Shown: positions 6,225 through 13,405, counted from the first letter of the stretch. The stretch: DNA of 14,882 nt from Aquincola sp. (GCA_029884035.1 JAOUIM010000038.1:1-14882), one strand, 5' to 3'. The notes: generated by a model not told the origin, from the sequence alone. A program made the numbers and translations.

Positions 6225-7673
6225 TCAGGCATGCAGCGCGAAGCCCGCGCCCGCCGGGGCGGCATGGACCGCGCCGGGGACACCGGCGAACATGAGATTG
6301 ACCTCGGCCGCGTCGAGCTTCCAGCTCGGGTTGGCTTGCGCGCGCAGCGCGCGTTGCACCAGCGCCTGCCCCGACAGCCGGTGCCAGTCTTCGGGCACGC
6401 GCTGGCCGTTGGCCACGCCGACGATGCGCTGCTTGTGGCGGATGATCGCGTCGAGCGCGGGCCCGATCTTCACCGCTTCGTCGATCTTGGACAGCACGAC
6501 GCCGCGGCAGGCGGCGGCATGGTAGGAAATCATCACGTCCTCGATCGTCTCGCCCTGCGCGGCGGCATTGACGACGAGCAGCTTCTGGATCGCACGGTGC
6601 GACAGCATCTCGAGCAGTTCGCGTGTGCGCGCGTCTCGCTGGCCCATGCCGGCGGTGTCGATCAGCACCATCTTCTTGGCCGACAGAAGGTCGAGCAGGT
6701 CTTCGAGCGACGCGCGGTCGTGTGCGGTATGCACCGGCACGCCGAGGATGCGGCCGTAGGTGCGCAGCTGCTCCTGCGCGCCGACGCGATAGGCATCGAG
6801 CGTGACCAGGCCCAGGTTGCCCGAGCCGTGCTGGGTCGCGAACGCCGCGGCGATCTTGGCGGTGCTCGTCGTCTTGCCCACACCGGTCGCGCCGATGATC
6901 GCGTAGACGCCGCCGGCGTCCTCCAGCGCGGGTTCGCGCTCGGCGGCGTGCAGGTTGCGCTCGAGCACGCCGGCAGCCCACGCCGCCTCGTCAGCGCAAT
7001 CGGCGGCCAGCCCTTCGGCCAGCTTGCGGATCAGCGCGGGCGAGAATCCGGCGTCGAGCAGGCGCTGCGTCAGCGCCGCGCGCTTGGGGCTGCGGTTCAA
7101 TTTCTCCATGAAGGCCAGGGCACCGAAGCGGTCCTCGATCAGGCCCTTCATCGCCCGCAGCTCGGCCATCATGGCCTGCTCGCGGCGCGCGGCGTCGGCG
7201 CGCGTGTCGGTGTCGGCCAGCATCGGCGTGTCGACGTAGCGGATCTCCTCGCGCAGCATCGGCGGCGCCGCGGGTGCCGGCCGGGCGACGGGCGCAGCCG
7301 GCGCCGCTGCCGCTGGAGCCCCGGTCTGCGCCTCACGCTCGGCCGCACGGCGCTTGAGCATGCGGTCGCGCACGTAATCCTGGAACGATAGCGTGCTCAT
7401 CGCGAGGGCCTCGACGTCGCGGCTGACTTCGGCGGCGGCGTTGGCCATCGCCGGAGCGGGACGCGCGGCGGGCGGCTCGGGCGTACGCACGACCGGTGCG
7501 GTGCTCGCGGCCTTCTCGATCTGGCCGATGCCCTCGGGCGCCATCGCCAGCACCTCGACACCGCCGCCGCCGGACGGCCGCGTCGACAGCACCACCGCGT
7601 CCTCACCAAAAGCCTGGCGCACCAGGTTCAGGGCCTCGCGCGAGGTGCGGGCGGTAAAGCGCTTGACGTTCAT
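6225..7673 (-). CDS. flhF: Flagellar SRP-type GTPase FlhF
   Basis: FlhF marks the pole or site of flagellar assembly and recruits early basal-body parts. The 482-aa product has the N-terminal B domain start MNVKRFTARTSREALNLVRQ and GEDAVVLSTR (23-32), an Ala/Pro-rich linker (about 55-140), an N domain (about 165-250), and the G domain with P-loop GATGVGKTTSTAK (261-273), TLDAYRVGAQEQLRTYGRIL (291-310) and LIDTAGMGQRD (337-347). A VVLSKIDEAVKIGPALD stretch supplies the TKxD-like guanine-recognition motif in its FlhF form. The ATG at 7673 overlaps the flhA stop as ATGA, indicating translational coupling. All nucleotide-binding residues seem intact, unlike its partner FlhG. Confidence 0.96.
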   Translation of the reverse strand: MNVKRFTARTSREALNLVRQAFGEDAVVLSTRPSGGGGVEVLAMAPEGIGQIEKAASTAPVVRTPEPPAARPAPAMANAAAEVSRDVEALAMSTLSFQDYVRDRMLKRRAAEREAQTGAPAAAAPAAPVARPAPAAPPMLREEIRYVDTPMLADTDTRADAARREQAMMAELRAMKGLIEDRFGALAFMEKLNRSPKRAALTQRLLDAGFSPALIRKLAEGLAADCADEAAWAAGVLERNLHAAEREPALEDAGGVYAIIGATGVGKTTSTAKIAAAFATQHGSGNLGLVTLDAYRVGAQEQLRTYGRILGVPVHTAHDRASLEDLLDLLSAKKMVLIDTAGMGQRDARTRELLEMLSHRAIQKLLVVNAAAQGETIEDVMISYHAAACRGVVLSKIDEAVKIGPALDAIIRHKQRIVGVANGQRVPEDWHRLSGQALVQRALRAQANPSWKLDAAEVNLMFAGVPGAVHAAPAGAGFALHA

Positions 7674-9757
7674 GCCATGGCTCCAATCACAGAGGCAATG
7701 CGGATCGAATGGGTCTCGGGGATCTCGCTGTGGCCGAGCACCTTCAGGCGCGGCGCGGCGCGCTTGAGCAGGCGGGCCATCGGGGCGCGGATCAGGTCGG
7801 GGACCAGCAGGCAGGCAGGGATGCCCACGTCCTCCTGGGCGCGCGCGCTGTCGGCGGCGCTCTTGGTCAGCGTCTCGGCCACGCCCGGGTCGAGCGCGGC
7901 GCCATGCGGGCTGGTCAGCGCCTGCGTCACGAGGCGCTCGAGACCAGGCTCGAGCGCGATGACGTCGAGCTCGCGCGACGGCCCGTAGATCTGCTGCACG
8001 ATCGACGGCGCCAAGTGGGTGCGGATGCGCGCAGCAAGTTCGTTCGGGTCGGTCGCGGCGGTCGCGTGCTCGGCCAGGCACTCGACGATCGAGCGCATGT
8101 CGCGGATGTGCACGCCCTCTTCGAGCAACAGCTGGAGGATCTTCTGCAGGGAGGCGATGCCGACCATCTTGGGAATCACGTCTTCGATCAACTTGGGTGC
8201 CAACTTCGTCACATGCTCGACCAGCGATTGAGTCTCGACCCGACCCAGCAGCCTCGCGGCATGCACCTGCATCAAGTGTGAGAGGTGGGTCGCGACGACG
8301 GTCGAGCAATCAACCACCGTAAATCCGCTCATTTGGGCGAGCTCCCGCTGGCGCTCGTCGATCCAGATCGCCGCCAGGCCGAAGGCGGGGTCCACCGTCT
8401 TGGTGCCGATGAGCTGCTGCGTCGCGCCACCGGGGTTGATCGCCAGGTACATGCCGGGGAAGGCCTCGCCCTCGCCGACGACCGCGCCGCGCAGGCTGAC
8501 GCGGTAGGTGCTCGGCCGCAGCTCGAGGTTGTCGCGGATGTGCACCGGTGGCGGCAGGAAGCCCACGTCCTGCGCGAACTTCTTGCGCACGCCCTTGATG
8601 CGCGCGAGCAGGTCGCCGCCACGCTGGGCGTCGACCAGCGTGATGAGCCGGTAGCCGACCTCCAGGCCCAGTGTGTCGACCGGGATCAGGTCGTCCCAGG
8701 TGGCTTCGGGATTGGCCTCGCGCTTTTCCTCGCGAGTCATCGCCTTGGCCGCCTCGTCGGCCTGCTGGCGCCGCTGCAGGCGCCAGGCGCCGTAGCCGAT
8801 GCCGCCCGCGATCGCCAGGAACACGATGTTGGGCATGCCTGGGATCAGCCCGAGCAACCCGACGATGCCGCCGGTCAACGCAAGCGAGCGTGGCGAGCTG
8901 AAGACCTGGGCGCCGATCTGGCTGCCGACGTCGTGGCCCTTGCCCACCCGCGAGACCACCATCGCGGCCGACACCGAAATCAGCAGCGCCGGGATCTGCG
9001 CCACCAGCGCGTCGCCCACCGCGAGCAGGATGTACGAGTCGGCCGCCTGCGCGGCGTTCAGGTCGTGCTGCGCCATGCCGATCACGAAGCCGCCGATCAG
9101 GTTGATGAACAGGATCAGCAGGCCGGCGATCGCGTCGCCGCGCACGAACTTCGAGGCACCGTCCATCGAACCGAAGAACTCGGCCTCGTCGCCGACCTCT
9201 GCGCGTCGGCGCTTGGCCTCCTCCTCGTTGATCAGGCCGGCGTTCAGGTCGGCGTCGATCGCCATCTGCTTGCCGGGCATCGCGTCGAGGGTGAAGCGCG
9301 CGCCGACCTCGGCGATGCGCTCGGCGCCCTTGGTCACGACGATGAAGTTGATGACCACCAGGATCGCGAAGACGATCAGGCCGACCGCGAAATTGCCGCC
9401 GATCAGGAAATGGCCGAACGACTCGATCACGCGGCCCGCGGCGCCCGGGCCGGTGTGGCCCTCGAGCAGCACCACGCGCGAGGAAGCGACGTTCAGCGAC
9501 AGCCGCATCAGCGTGGTGACGAGCAGCACCGCCGGGAACGCCGCGAAGTCCAGCGGCCGCACCATGCCCGCGGCCACCATCATCACGAGCAGCGCGAGCG
9601 CGATGTTCAGGGTGAAGAACACGTCGAGCGCGAAGGCCGGCAGCGGCAGCACCATCATCGTGAGGATCACGACGATGAAGATCGGCGCGGCCAGGTTCTT
9701 GATCACCCCGGCGTGCGGACCGAGCAGCGCGTCCAGCCGCCTCATCCACTCGTTCAC
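7670..9757 (-). CDS. flhA: Flagellar type III export gate protein FlhA
   Basis: FlhA is the nonameric inner-membrane export gate; its large cytosolic ring binds chaperone-substrate complexes. The 695-aa product (E. coli 692) has about eight membrane segments in residues 20-330 and RLSLNVASSR at 85-94. The FHIPEP-family signature is TKGAERIAEVGARFTLDAMP (142-161), followed by GKQMAIDADLNAGLI, with the conserved D208 in SKFVRGDAIAG. The cytosolic domain from about 350 is full length. The start is GTG at 9757, overlapping the flhB stop as GTGA; an ATG at 9745 is an alternative. Its stop overlaps the flhF start, so the whole block is translationally linked. Confidence 0.97.
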   Translation of the reverse strand: MNEWMRRLDALLGPHAGVIKNLAAPIFIVVILTMMVLPLPAFALDVFFTLNIALALLVMMVAAGMVRPLDFAAFPAVLLVTTLMRLSLNVASSRVVLLEGHTGPGAAGRVIESFGHFLIGGNFAVGLIVFAILVVINFIVVTKGAERIAEVGARFTLDAMPGKQMAIDADLNAGLINEEEAKRRRAEVGDEAEFFGSMDGASKFVRGDAIAGLLILFINLIGGFVIGMAQHDLNAAQAADSYILLAVGDALVAQIPALLISVSAAMVVSRVGKGHDVGSQIGAQVFSSPRSLALTGGIVGLLGLIPGMPNIVFLAIAGGIGYGAWRLQRRQQADEAAKAMTREEKREANPEATWDDLIPVDTLGLEVGYRLITLVDAQRGGDLLARIKGVRKKFAQDVGFLPPPVHIRDNLELRPSTYRVSLRGAVVGEGEAFPGMYLAINPGGATQQLIGTKTVDPAFGLAAIWIDERQRELAQMSGFTVVDCSTVVATHLSHLMQVHAARLLGRVETQSLVEHVTKLAPKLIEDVIPKMVGIASLQKILQLLLEEGVHIRDMRSIVECLAEHATAATDPNELAARIRTHLAPSIVQQIYGPSRELDVIALEPGLERLVTQALTSPHGAALDPGVAETLTKSAADSARAQEDVGIPACLLVPDLIRAPMARLLKRAAPRLKVLGHSEIPETHSIRIASVIGAMA

Positions 9758-10905
9758 GCGTCAGCTCCCTGCATCGTGTGGTGCGGGTCGAGTTCGTCCG
9801 GCACCGACAGCGCGGGCAGTTCGGCGGGCATCGCGCCCTGGCCTGCCATCGCCGCGCGCAACTGGTACACCCAGGCCAGCACCTGCGCCACGGCAGCGAA
9901 CAGCGCGGCCGGCACTTCCTGATCGATCTCGGCATGGGCGTACAGCGCCCGCGCCAGCGGGGGCGAGCGCAGCACCGGCACCTTCGACGCCTGCGCGATG
10001 TCGCGAATGCGCAGTGCGAGCAGGTCGGCCCCCTTGGCGACGACGCGCGGCGCGCCCATCGTCGCCTCGTCGTACTTGAGCGCCACCGCGTAGTGGGTCG
10101 GGTTCATGACCACGATGTCCGCCTTGGGCACCGCGGCGAGCATCCGGCGCTTGACGACTTCACGCATCCGCGCGCGCATCTTGCTCTTGACCTCGAGATT
10201 GCCCTCGAGCTGCCTGAACTCCTCCTTGAGTTCCTGGTGGCTCATCTTCAGGCGATCGAGCAGCCATTTGCGCTGCAGCGGCACGTCGATCAGTGCGAAC
10301 GCCGCCAGTGCGAGCACGAGCAGCGCCAGGCCGCCCTGGATCGCTGCGGCGGTCTGCGCCAGGGCCCCGGGCAGCGGCATCGACAGCGCCAGGGCAAAGG
10401 TGTCGGTGTGCGAGCGCAGGTACAGCGCAGCGAGGCCGCCCAGCACCAGCGCCAGCAGGCAGCCCTTCAGCGTGGTGCCGAGCTGGTGCCTGGAGAACAC
10501 GCGCCCCAGACCGGCCAGCGGGTCGAGCTTGGTGAAGTTCGGCATCAGCGGCTTCGTGGTCCAGTTCCAGCCGCCACACAGCACGCCGGCGGCCAAAGCC
10601 ACCAGCAGCAGCACGGCGCCAGTCGGCAGCACGATCCACAGCATCCTGAGCGTCGCGTCACCCAGCCGGTCGGCCATCGGCGCCGCGCCGGCCAGCGACT
10701 TCGCATCGAAGCTCAGACCATGGGCGACCAGTTCACGCAGCCAGCCCATGGCGGCCGGCGCGAACGCCAGCAGCAGTGCGCCGCCAGCGGCGATCGCGGC
10801 AAAGTGGCTGAGGTCGCGCGAGCGCGCGACCTGGCCGTCCTCGCGCGCCTTCTGGATCTTGCGTGCGGACGCCGGGAGCTGGCGGTTCTGGGCGGATTCG
10901 GCCAT
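9754..10905 (-). CDS. flhB: Flagellar export substrate-specificity switch FlhB
   Basis: FlhB sits in the inner membrane next to FlhA and switches export from rod/hook to filament substrates after cleaving itself. The 383-aa protein (E. coli 382) has the N-terminal sequence ARKIQKAREDGQVARSRDLS (14-33) and four membrane segments in residues 35-210. A charged linker with LKEEFRQLEGNLEVKSKMR (226-244) precedes the autocleavage motif NPTH at 268-271 inside VVMNPTHYAVALKYD. The C-terminal tail is longer than the core family domain and rich in Pro and acidic residues. No Shine-Dalgarno sequence is seen before the ATG at 10905; two palindromes fill the leader instead. It is the first gene of the operon. 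Confidence 0.97.
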   Translation of the reverse strand: MAESAQNRQLPASARKIQKAREDGQVARSRDLSHFAAIAAGGALLLAFAPAAMGWLRELVAHGLSFDAKSLAGAAPMADRLGDATLRMLWIVLPTGAVLLLVALAAGVLCGGWNWTTKPLMPNFTKLDPLAGLGRVFSRHQLGTTLKGCLLALVLGGLAALYLRSHTDTFALALSMPLPGALAQTAAAIQGGLALLVLALAAFALIDVPLQRKWLLDRLKMSHQELKEEFRQLEGNLEVKSKMRARMREVVKRRMLAAVPKADIVVMNPTHYAVALKYDEATMGAPRVVAKGADLLALRIRDIAQASKVPVLRSPPLARALYAHAEIDQEVPAALFAAVAQVLAWVYQLRAAMAGQGAMPAELPALSVPDELDPHHTMQGADA

Positions 10906-10952
10906 GGTGTTTGCGCCCGCGATCGCGGGCTATGCCATGGTGCCCGGGCACC
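10906..10952. repeat. Two perfect 14-bp palindromes in the flhB leader
   Basis: CCCGCGATCGCGGG (10917-10930) and GGTGCCCGGGCACC (10939-10952) are each fully self-complementary and separated by 8 nt. The first ends 11 nt before the flhB start codon, where a ribosome binding site would be expected but is not seen. As DNA they could bind a dimeric regulator; as RNA they would fold into short hairpins near the start. The second overlaps the putative -10 region of the flhB promoter block. Confidence 0.6.
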
Positions 10953-10974
10953 GGGAAAACTTGAGGCCGATAAG
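10932..10974 (-). promoter_or_regulatory. Candidate flhB promoter block shared with the flgB leader
   Basis: The minus-strand block matches that before flgB at 29 of 43 ungapped positions and lies at nearly the same distance from the start codon (26 versus 23 nt). TCAAGTTT (10964-10957) is 7/8 to the sigma-28 -35 box, but the element 11 nt further on, GGGCACCA (10945-10938), is a poor -10. On the plus strand the block also contains a perfect GCCGATAA (10966-10973) that has no -35 partner. It is probably the promoter of flhBAFG-fliA, with the sigma factor unresolved. Confidence 0.5.
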
Positions 10975-11025
10975 AGGCCGGATCCGCGCGCTGTTGGCGG
11001 CTTACGCGGCGCCGAATGGCCCAGG

Positions 11026-11037
11026 GCGTGCGCACGC
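11026..11037. repeat. 12-bp palindrome between motB and flhB
   Basis: GCGTGCGCACGC is perfectly self-complementary and lies 36 nt after the motB stop. It could be the stem of a weak terminator or a protein site; no T tract follows on the minus strand. The rest of the 167-nt gap holds the flhB leader elements and no gene. Confidence 0.4.
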
Positions 11038-11072
11038 TCCGGGGCTGATCGCGCCGGGGGCGCGAACCGGCC

Positions 11073-12044
11073 CTATCGCGCGGCGCCGTCGGTCTTCGTG
11101 ACGAAAGGCACGACTGGCGTCACCACGGACGGCGCGAGACTGGCCGGCTCGAGGGCATCGGCCACCTCGGGCGCGGTGCGGAACATGCGGTCTTCGGCGT
11201 CGCGGTTCATCACGATGATGCTGATGCGCCGGTTGCTGGGCGCCTTGGGGTCGGCAGTGTCGAAGGGCTGGCTCGACGCCAGGCCCTGGACGCGCAGCAC
11301 ACGGTCGTCGGCCAGACCGCCGGAGACCAGCTCGCGACGCGAGGCATTGGCGCGATCGGCGGACAGTTCCCAGTTGCTGTACCCGCGCTCGCCCGCGGCG
11401 AAGGGCAGCGAGTCGGTGTGGCCCTCCAGAGTCAGCCGGTTGGGCACGTCGGTCAGCACCTGGCCGATCTCCTGCAGCAACTCGCGCATGTAGGGCTGCA
11501 CCACGGCCGAGCCGCTGGCGAACATCGGCCGGTTCTGCTCGTCGACGATCTGGATGCGCAGCCCGTCGCGCGTCATGTCCAGGCGGATCTGCGAGGCCAT
11601 CGCGGCCAGTCGCGCGTTCTCGCCGATCTTGTTCTCGACCTTCTTCTTGAGGTCTTCCAGGCGCGCGATCTCCGCGCGCAACTGCTCCTGCTTGAGCGCA
11701 TGCAGGTTGACGGTGTCGCGCTTGGCCTCGACGTCGCCACGCTTGACCTGGCCCGTCGCGCGGGACAGGTCCTGGCCACCGCCCTTGATCACGTGCGACG
11801 CATCGCCCGCGCCCGAACCGGAGGACAGCAGTGCCACCTTGAGCGGCGAGTTGAAGTAGTCGGCGATGCCCTGCCGGTCGCCCTCGGTGGTCGATCCGAG
11901 CAGCCACATCAGCAGGAAGAAGGCCATCATCGCGGTCACGAAGTCGGCGTACGCAATCTTCCAGGCGCCCCCATGGTGGCCATGGCCGCCCTTCTTGATC
12001 TTCTTGACGATGATCGGCTGGAGTTTCTTGATGTCGCCCGCCAT
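11073..12044 (-). CDS. motB: Flagellar stator protein MotB
   Basis: MotB anchors the stator to peptidoglycan and carries the proton-accepting aspartate. The 323-aa product has a basic N-terminus (PIIVKKIKKGGHGHHGGAWK), one membrane helix with AYADFVTAMMAFFLLMWLLG (31-50) in which D34 is the channel aspartate, and a plug/linker region with a long heptad-rich stretch (about 112-150). The OmpA-like peptidoglycan-binding domain (about 160-285) contains RLTLEGHTDSLPF and SNWELSADRANASRREL. A Pro/Val-rich tail of about 35 residues follows. The likely ribosome binding site is the G-run at the edge of the inverted-repeat element, GGGGGGG then CTGAC before the ATG. It is separated from motA by 255 nt, where these genes normally abut or overlap. 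Confidence 0.97.
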   Translation of the reverse strand: MAGDIKKLQPIIVKKIKKGGHGHHGGAWKIAYADFVTAMMAFFLLMWLLGSTTEGDRQGIADYFNSPLKVALLSSGSGAGDASHVIKGGGQDLSRATGQVKRGDVEAKRDTVNLHALKQEQLRAEIARLEDLKKKVENKIGENARLAAMASQIRLDMTRDGLRIQIVDEQNRPMFASGSAVVQPYMRELLQEIGQVLTDVPNRLTLEGHTDSLPFAAGERGYSNWELSADRANASRRELVSGGLADDRVLRVQGLASSQPFDTADPKAPSNRRISIIVMNRDAEDRMFRTAPEVADALEPASLAPSVVTPVVPFVTKTDGAAR

Positions 12045-12058
12045 GTCAGCCCCCCCAC

Positions 12059-12090
12059 GTAGCGCCTTCGGCGCTCCCCCCCAGGGGGGC
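12059..12090 (+). repeat. Left inverted end of the motA-motB element
   Basis: This arm is identical, in reverse complement, to 12260-12291. It contains a 6-bp hairpin with a TTC loop and a C/G-run stem. Confidence 0.9.
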
Positions 12091-12259
12091 TTCGCCAGCG
12101 GACCGGCGAAGCCGGATCCGCGGCGCCTGCTGGATGGCGGCGTCGCTGCGCTTGCCGTTTTCGTGCCTGATCTCGGGAGCGTGGCTAGAAGTGATCGAGC
12201 GCAGCGAGATCACCGTCGCGCGGCCGCCGTGGAACTGGCTTTGCCAGGCCACGGGCGGC

Positions 12260-12291
12260 GCCCCCCTGGGGGGGAGCGCCGAAGGCGCTAC
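12260..12291 (-). repeat. Right inverted end of the motA-motB element
   Basis: This arm is the perfect inverted copy of 12059-12090. An 8-G run fills the gap up to the motA stop codon. Confidence 0.9.
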
Positions 12292-12299
12292 GGGGGGGG

Positions 12300-13160
12300 T
12301 CATTTCTTGCCCTTCACGTGGCCTTCGAGCTCGGCGAAGGTCGGGCGCTCGGTCGAGTACAGCACCTTGCGACCGAATTCGACCGCCACCTGCGGCGCGT
12401 AGCCCTGCATCGACGCCAGCAGCGTGGTCTTGATGCACTGCAGTTCCTTGCCGCTCTCGTCGACCTTCTGCTCGAGCAGGCCGGCCAGCGGTTCGGCGAA
12501 GGCGTAGGACAGAAGGATGCCGAGGAAGGTCCCGACCAGGGCCGAGCCGATCATGCCGCCGAGCACCGCCGGCGGCTGCCCGACCGAACCCATCGTGTTG
12601 ACCACACCGAGCACGGCCGCGACGATGCCGAACGCCGGCAGGCCGCCGGCCAGCCGCTGCAGCGCGGCCACGGGGGCATGCGCCTCGTGGTGGTGGGTCT
12701 CGATCTCGCTGTCCATCAGCGACTCGATCTCGTGCGAGTTGAGATTGCCCGAGACCATCATGCGCAGGTAGTCGGTGATGAACTCGACCACGTGATGGTC
12801 GTGTCCCACCGTCTCGTACTTCTTGAACAGCGGCGACTCGTGCGGGCTCTCGACGTCGCTCTCGATCGCCATCAGCCCTTCCTTGCGCGCCTTCTGCAGG
12901 ATGTCGTAGAGCAGCGCCATCAGCTCCATGTAGCGCGCCTTGGTGTACTTGCTGCTCTTGAAGCACAGGGCCAGGCCCCTGCCCGTGGCCTTGAGCACCT
13001 TGGGCTGGTTGTTGGCGACGAAAGCCCCGAACGCCGCGCCGCCAATGGCGGCCATCTCGAACGGCAGCGCATGCAGCACGACGGAAATGTTGCCGCCGTG
13101 GGCGATGAAGACGCCAAAGACGGCGCCCATCGCGACAAGCCAACCGACGATCACGAACAT
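12300..13160 (-). CDS. motA: Flagellar stator protein MotA
   Basis: MotA forms the pentamer around two MotB helices and pushes on the rotor protein FliG. The 286-aa product (E. coli 295) aligns along its length with enteric MotA: MFVIVGWLVAMGAVFGVF for the first helix, then KSSKYTKARYMELMALLYDI (68-87), with the charged rotor-contact residues R92 and E100 equivalent to E. coli R90 and E98. The channel prolines are P175 in GGLPAFGIVAAVLGVVN and P224 in FAEPLAG. YAPQVAVEFGRKVLYSTERP closes the protein. No clear ribosome binding site precedes the ATG at 13160. A sigma-28 promoter lies 41 nt upstream. The stop is immediately followed by the inverted-repeat element. Confidence 0.98.
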   Translation of the reverse strand: MFVIVGWLVAMGAVFGVFIAHGGNISVVLHALPFEMAAIGGAAFGAFVANNQPKVLKATGRGLALCFKSSKYTKARYMELMALLYDILQKARKEGLMAIESDVESPHESPLFKKYETVGHDHHVVEFITDYLRMMVSGNLNSHEIESLMDSEIETHHHEAHAPVAALQRLAGGLPAFGIVAAVLGVVNTMGSVGQPPAVLGGMIGSALVGTFLGILLSYAFAEPLAGLLEQKVDESGKELQCIKTTLLASMQGYAPQVAVEFGRKVLYSTERPTFAELEGHVKGKK

Positions 13161-13201
13161 GGTGCTGGGGGCGGAACAATCCGAACGAGGGTGTGCGCGT
13201 T

Positions 13202-13228
13202 TTATCGGCGCCCGGCCGTCACGCTTGA
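13202..13228 (-). promoter_or_regulatory. Sigma-28 (FliA) promoter of motA
   Basis: On the minus strand TCAA (13228-13225) is followed after exactly 15 nt by GCCGATAA (13209-13202), a perfect -10 box. TCAAG instead of TAAAG is a common -35 variant. The start would be near 13195, giving a leader of about 35 nt with no strong ribosome binding site. Confidence 0.85.
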
Positions 13229-13286
13229 GCCAGTGTCACGCGGGCGACGGGCCAGACATCCAAGCAACAGGACTTGTTTGACCCCC

Positions 13287-13326
13287 CAATAAGAAACGCG
13301 GCCGGCCGATGGCTCGGCGGCCGCGT
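13287..13326 (-). terminator. Intrinsic terminator upstream of the motA promoter
   Basis: On the minus strand the arm at 13326-13314 pairs with 13309-13296 over 13 bp with a single bulged base, and the loop is GCCA (13313-13310). TTCTTATT follows directly. The stem is very GC-rich, so termination should be strong even with an interrupted T tract. It ends the candidate small RNA and any read-through from the GGDEF gene, leaving motA dependent on its own promoter. Confidence 0.75.
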
Positions 13327-13371
13327 GAAAGCACAGAAACTGTGCCAGGAGGAGACAAGCAAGAAAACCGT
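13287..13371 (-). ncRNA. Candidate FliA-dependent small RNA upstream of motA
   Basis: A sigma-28 promoter at 13405-13379 would start a transcript near 13371, and an intrinsic terminator at 13326-13287 would end it, giving an RNA of about 85 nt. From the 5' end it has a U/C-rich single-stranded part with GCUUGUCUCCUCCUGG, whose CUCCUCCU is complementary to Shine-Dalgarno sequences. Then come hairpin 1, GCACAG-UUU-CUGUGC (13345-13331), and the terminator hairpin with a 13-bp stem, one bulge and a four-base loop. No open frame fits inside. Enteric bacteria have sigma-28-dependent small RNAs, including one from the motA 5' region; no sequence relation is claimed. It could instead be an attenuated upstream leader of motAB. 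Confidence 0.55.
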
Positions 13372-13378
13372 CAGGTGG

Positions 13379-13405
13379 GTATCGGCAGTTCGGGCGGGAA
13401 CTTCA
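13379..13405 (-). promoter_or_regulatory. Sigma-28 (FliA) promoter without a downstream coding gene
   Basis: On the minus strand TGAAGTTC (13405-13398) is followed after 11 nt by GCCGATAC (13386-13379), i.e. TGAA-N15-GCCGATAC. That is 6/8 and 7/8 to consensus with exact spacing, as good as the flgM promoter. It lies about 220 nt upstream of motA and points at a terminator only some 50 nt past the expected start, so its product should be a short RNA. Confidence 0.7.

Larger units (their letters stand above)
12050..12299. mobile_element. MITE-like element with perfect 32-bp inverted ends between motA and motB
   Basis: The plus sequence 12059-12090 and the reverse complement of 12260-12291 are identical over 32 bp: GTAGCGCCTTCGGCGCT followed by seven C, A, six G and C. 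C/G runs of 7 and 8 flank the outside. Each arm itself folds into two hairpins (AGCGCC-TTC-GGCGCT and the C6/G6 stem). The inside holds further pairs: CTTCGCC/GGCGAAG near 12090-12111 and GTGATC/GATCAC near 12191-12213. It encodes no transposase and no plausible protein. It starts directly at the motA stop codon and ends 5 nt before the motB start. I recall similar GTAGCGCCTTCGGCGCT sequences between genes of Burkholderiales; that is memory, not a search. A non-autonomous element or REP-type repeat fits best. Confidence 0.75.

Noticed and set aside
8285..9922. Long plus-strand open frame opposite flhA (545 codons), and similar long frames opposite flhF, fliA, flhB and motA
   Set aside because: These are shadows caused by high GC at third positions. 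Their translations are low-complexity in Arg, Ala, His and Gln, while the minus-strand proteins match known families along their full length.
10947..10973. Plus-strand sigma-28 promoter with perfect GCCGATAA at 10966-10973
   Set aside because: The base positions 15 nt upstream read GGCA instead of TAAA, and it would transcribe antisense to motB with no gene. Kept only as an oddity of the flhB leader.
13329..13350. Possible sigma-54 promoter TGGCAC...TGTGC on the minus strand
   Set aside because: The distance between the GG and GC elements is 2 nt too long, and the sequence is accounted for by the GCACAG-TTT-CTGTGC hairpin.
13320..13400. c-di-GMP (GEMM) riboswitch near the cyclase gene
   Set aside because: AGGTGGG occurs, but the conserved GCAAAGCC core and the tetraloop-receptor arrangement are missing.
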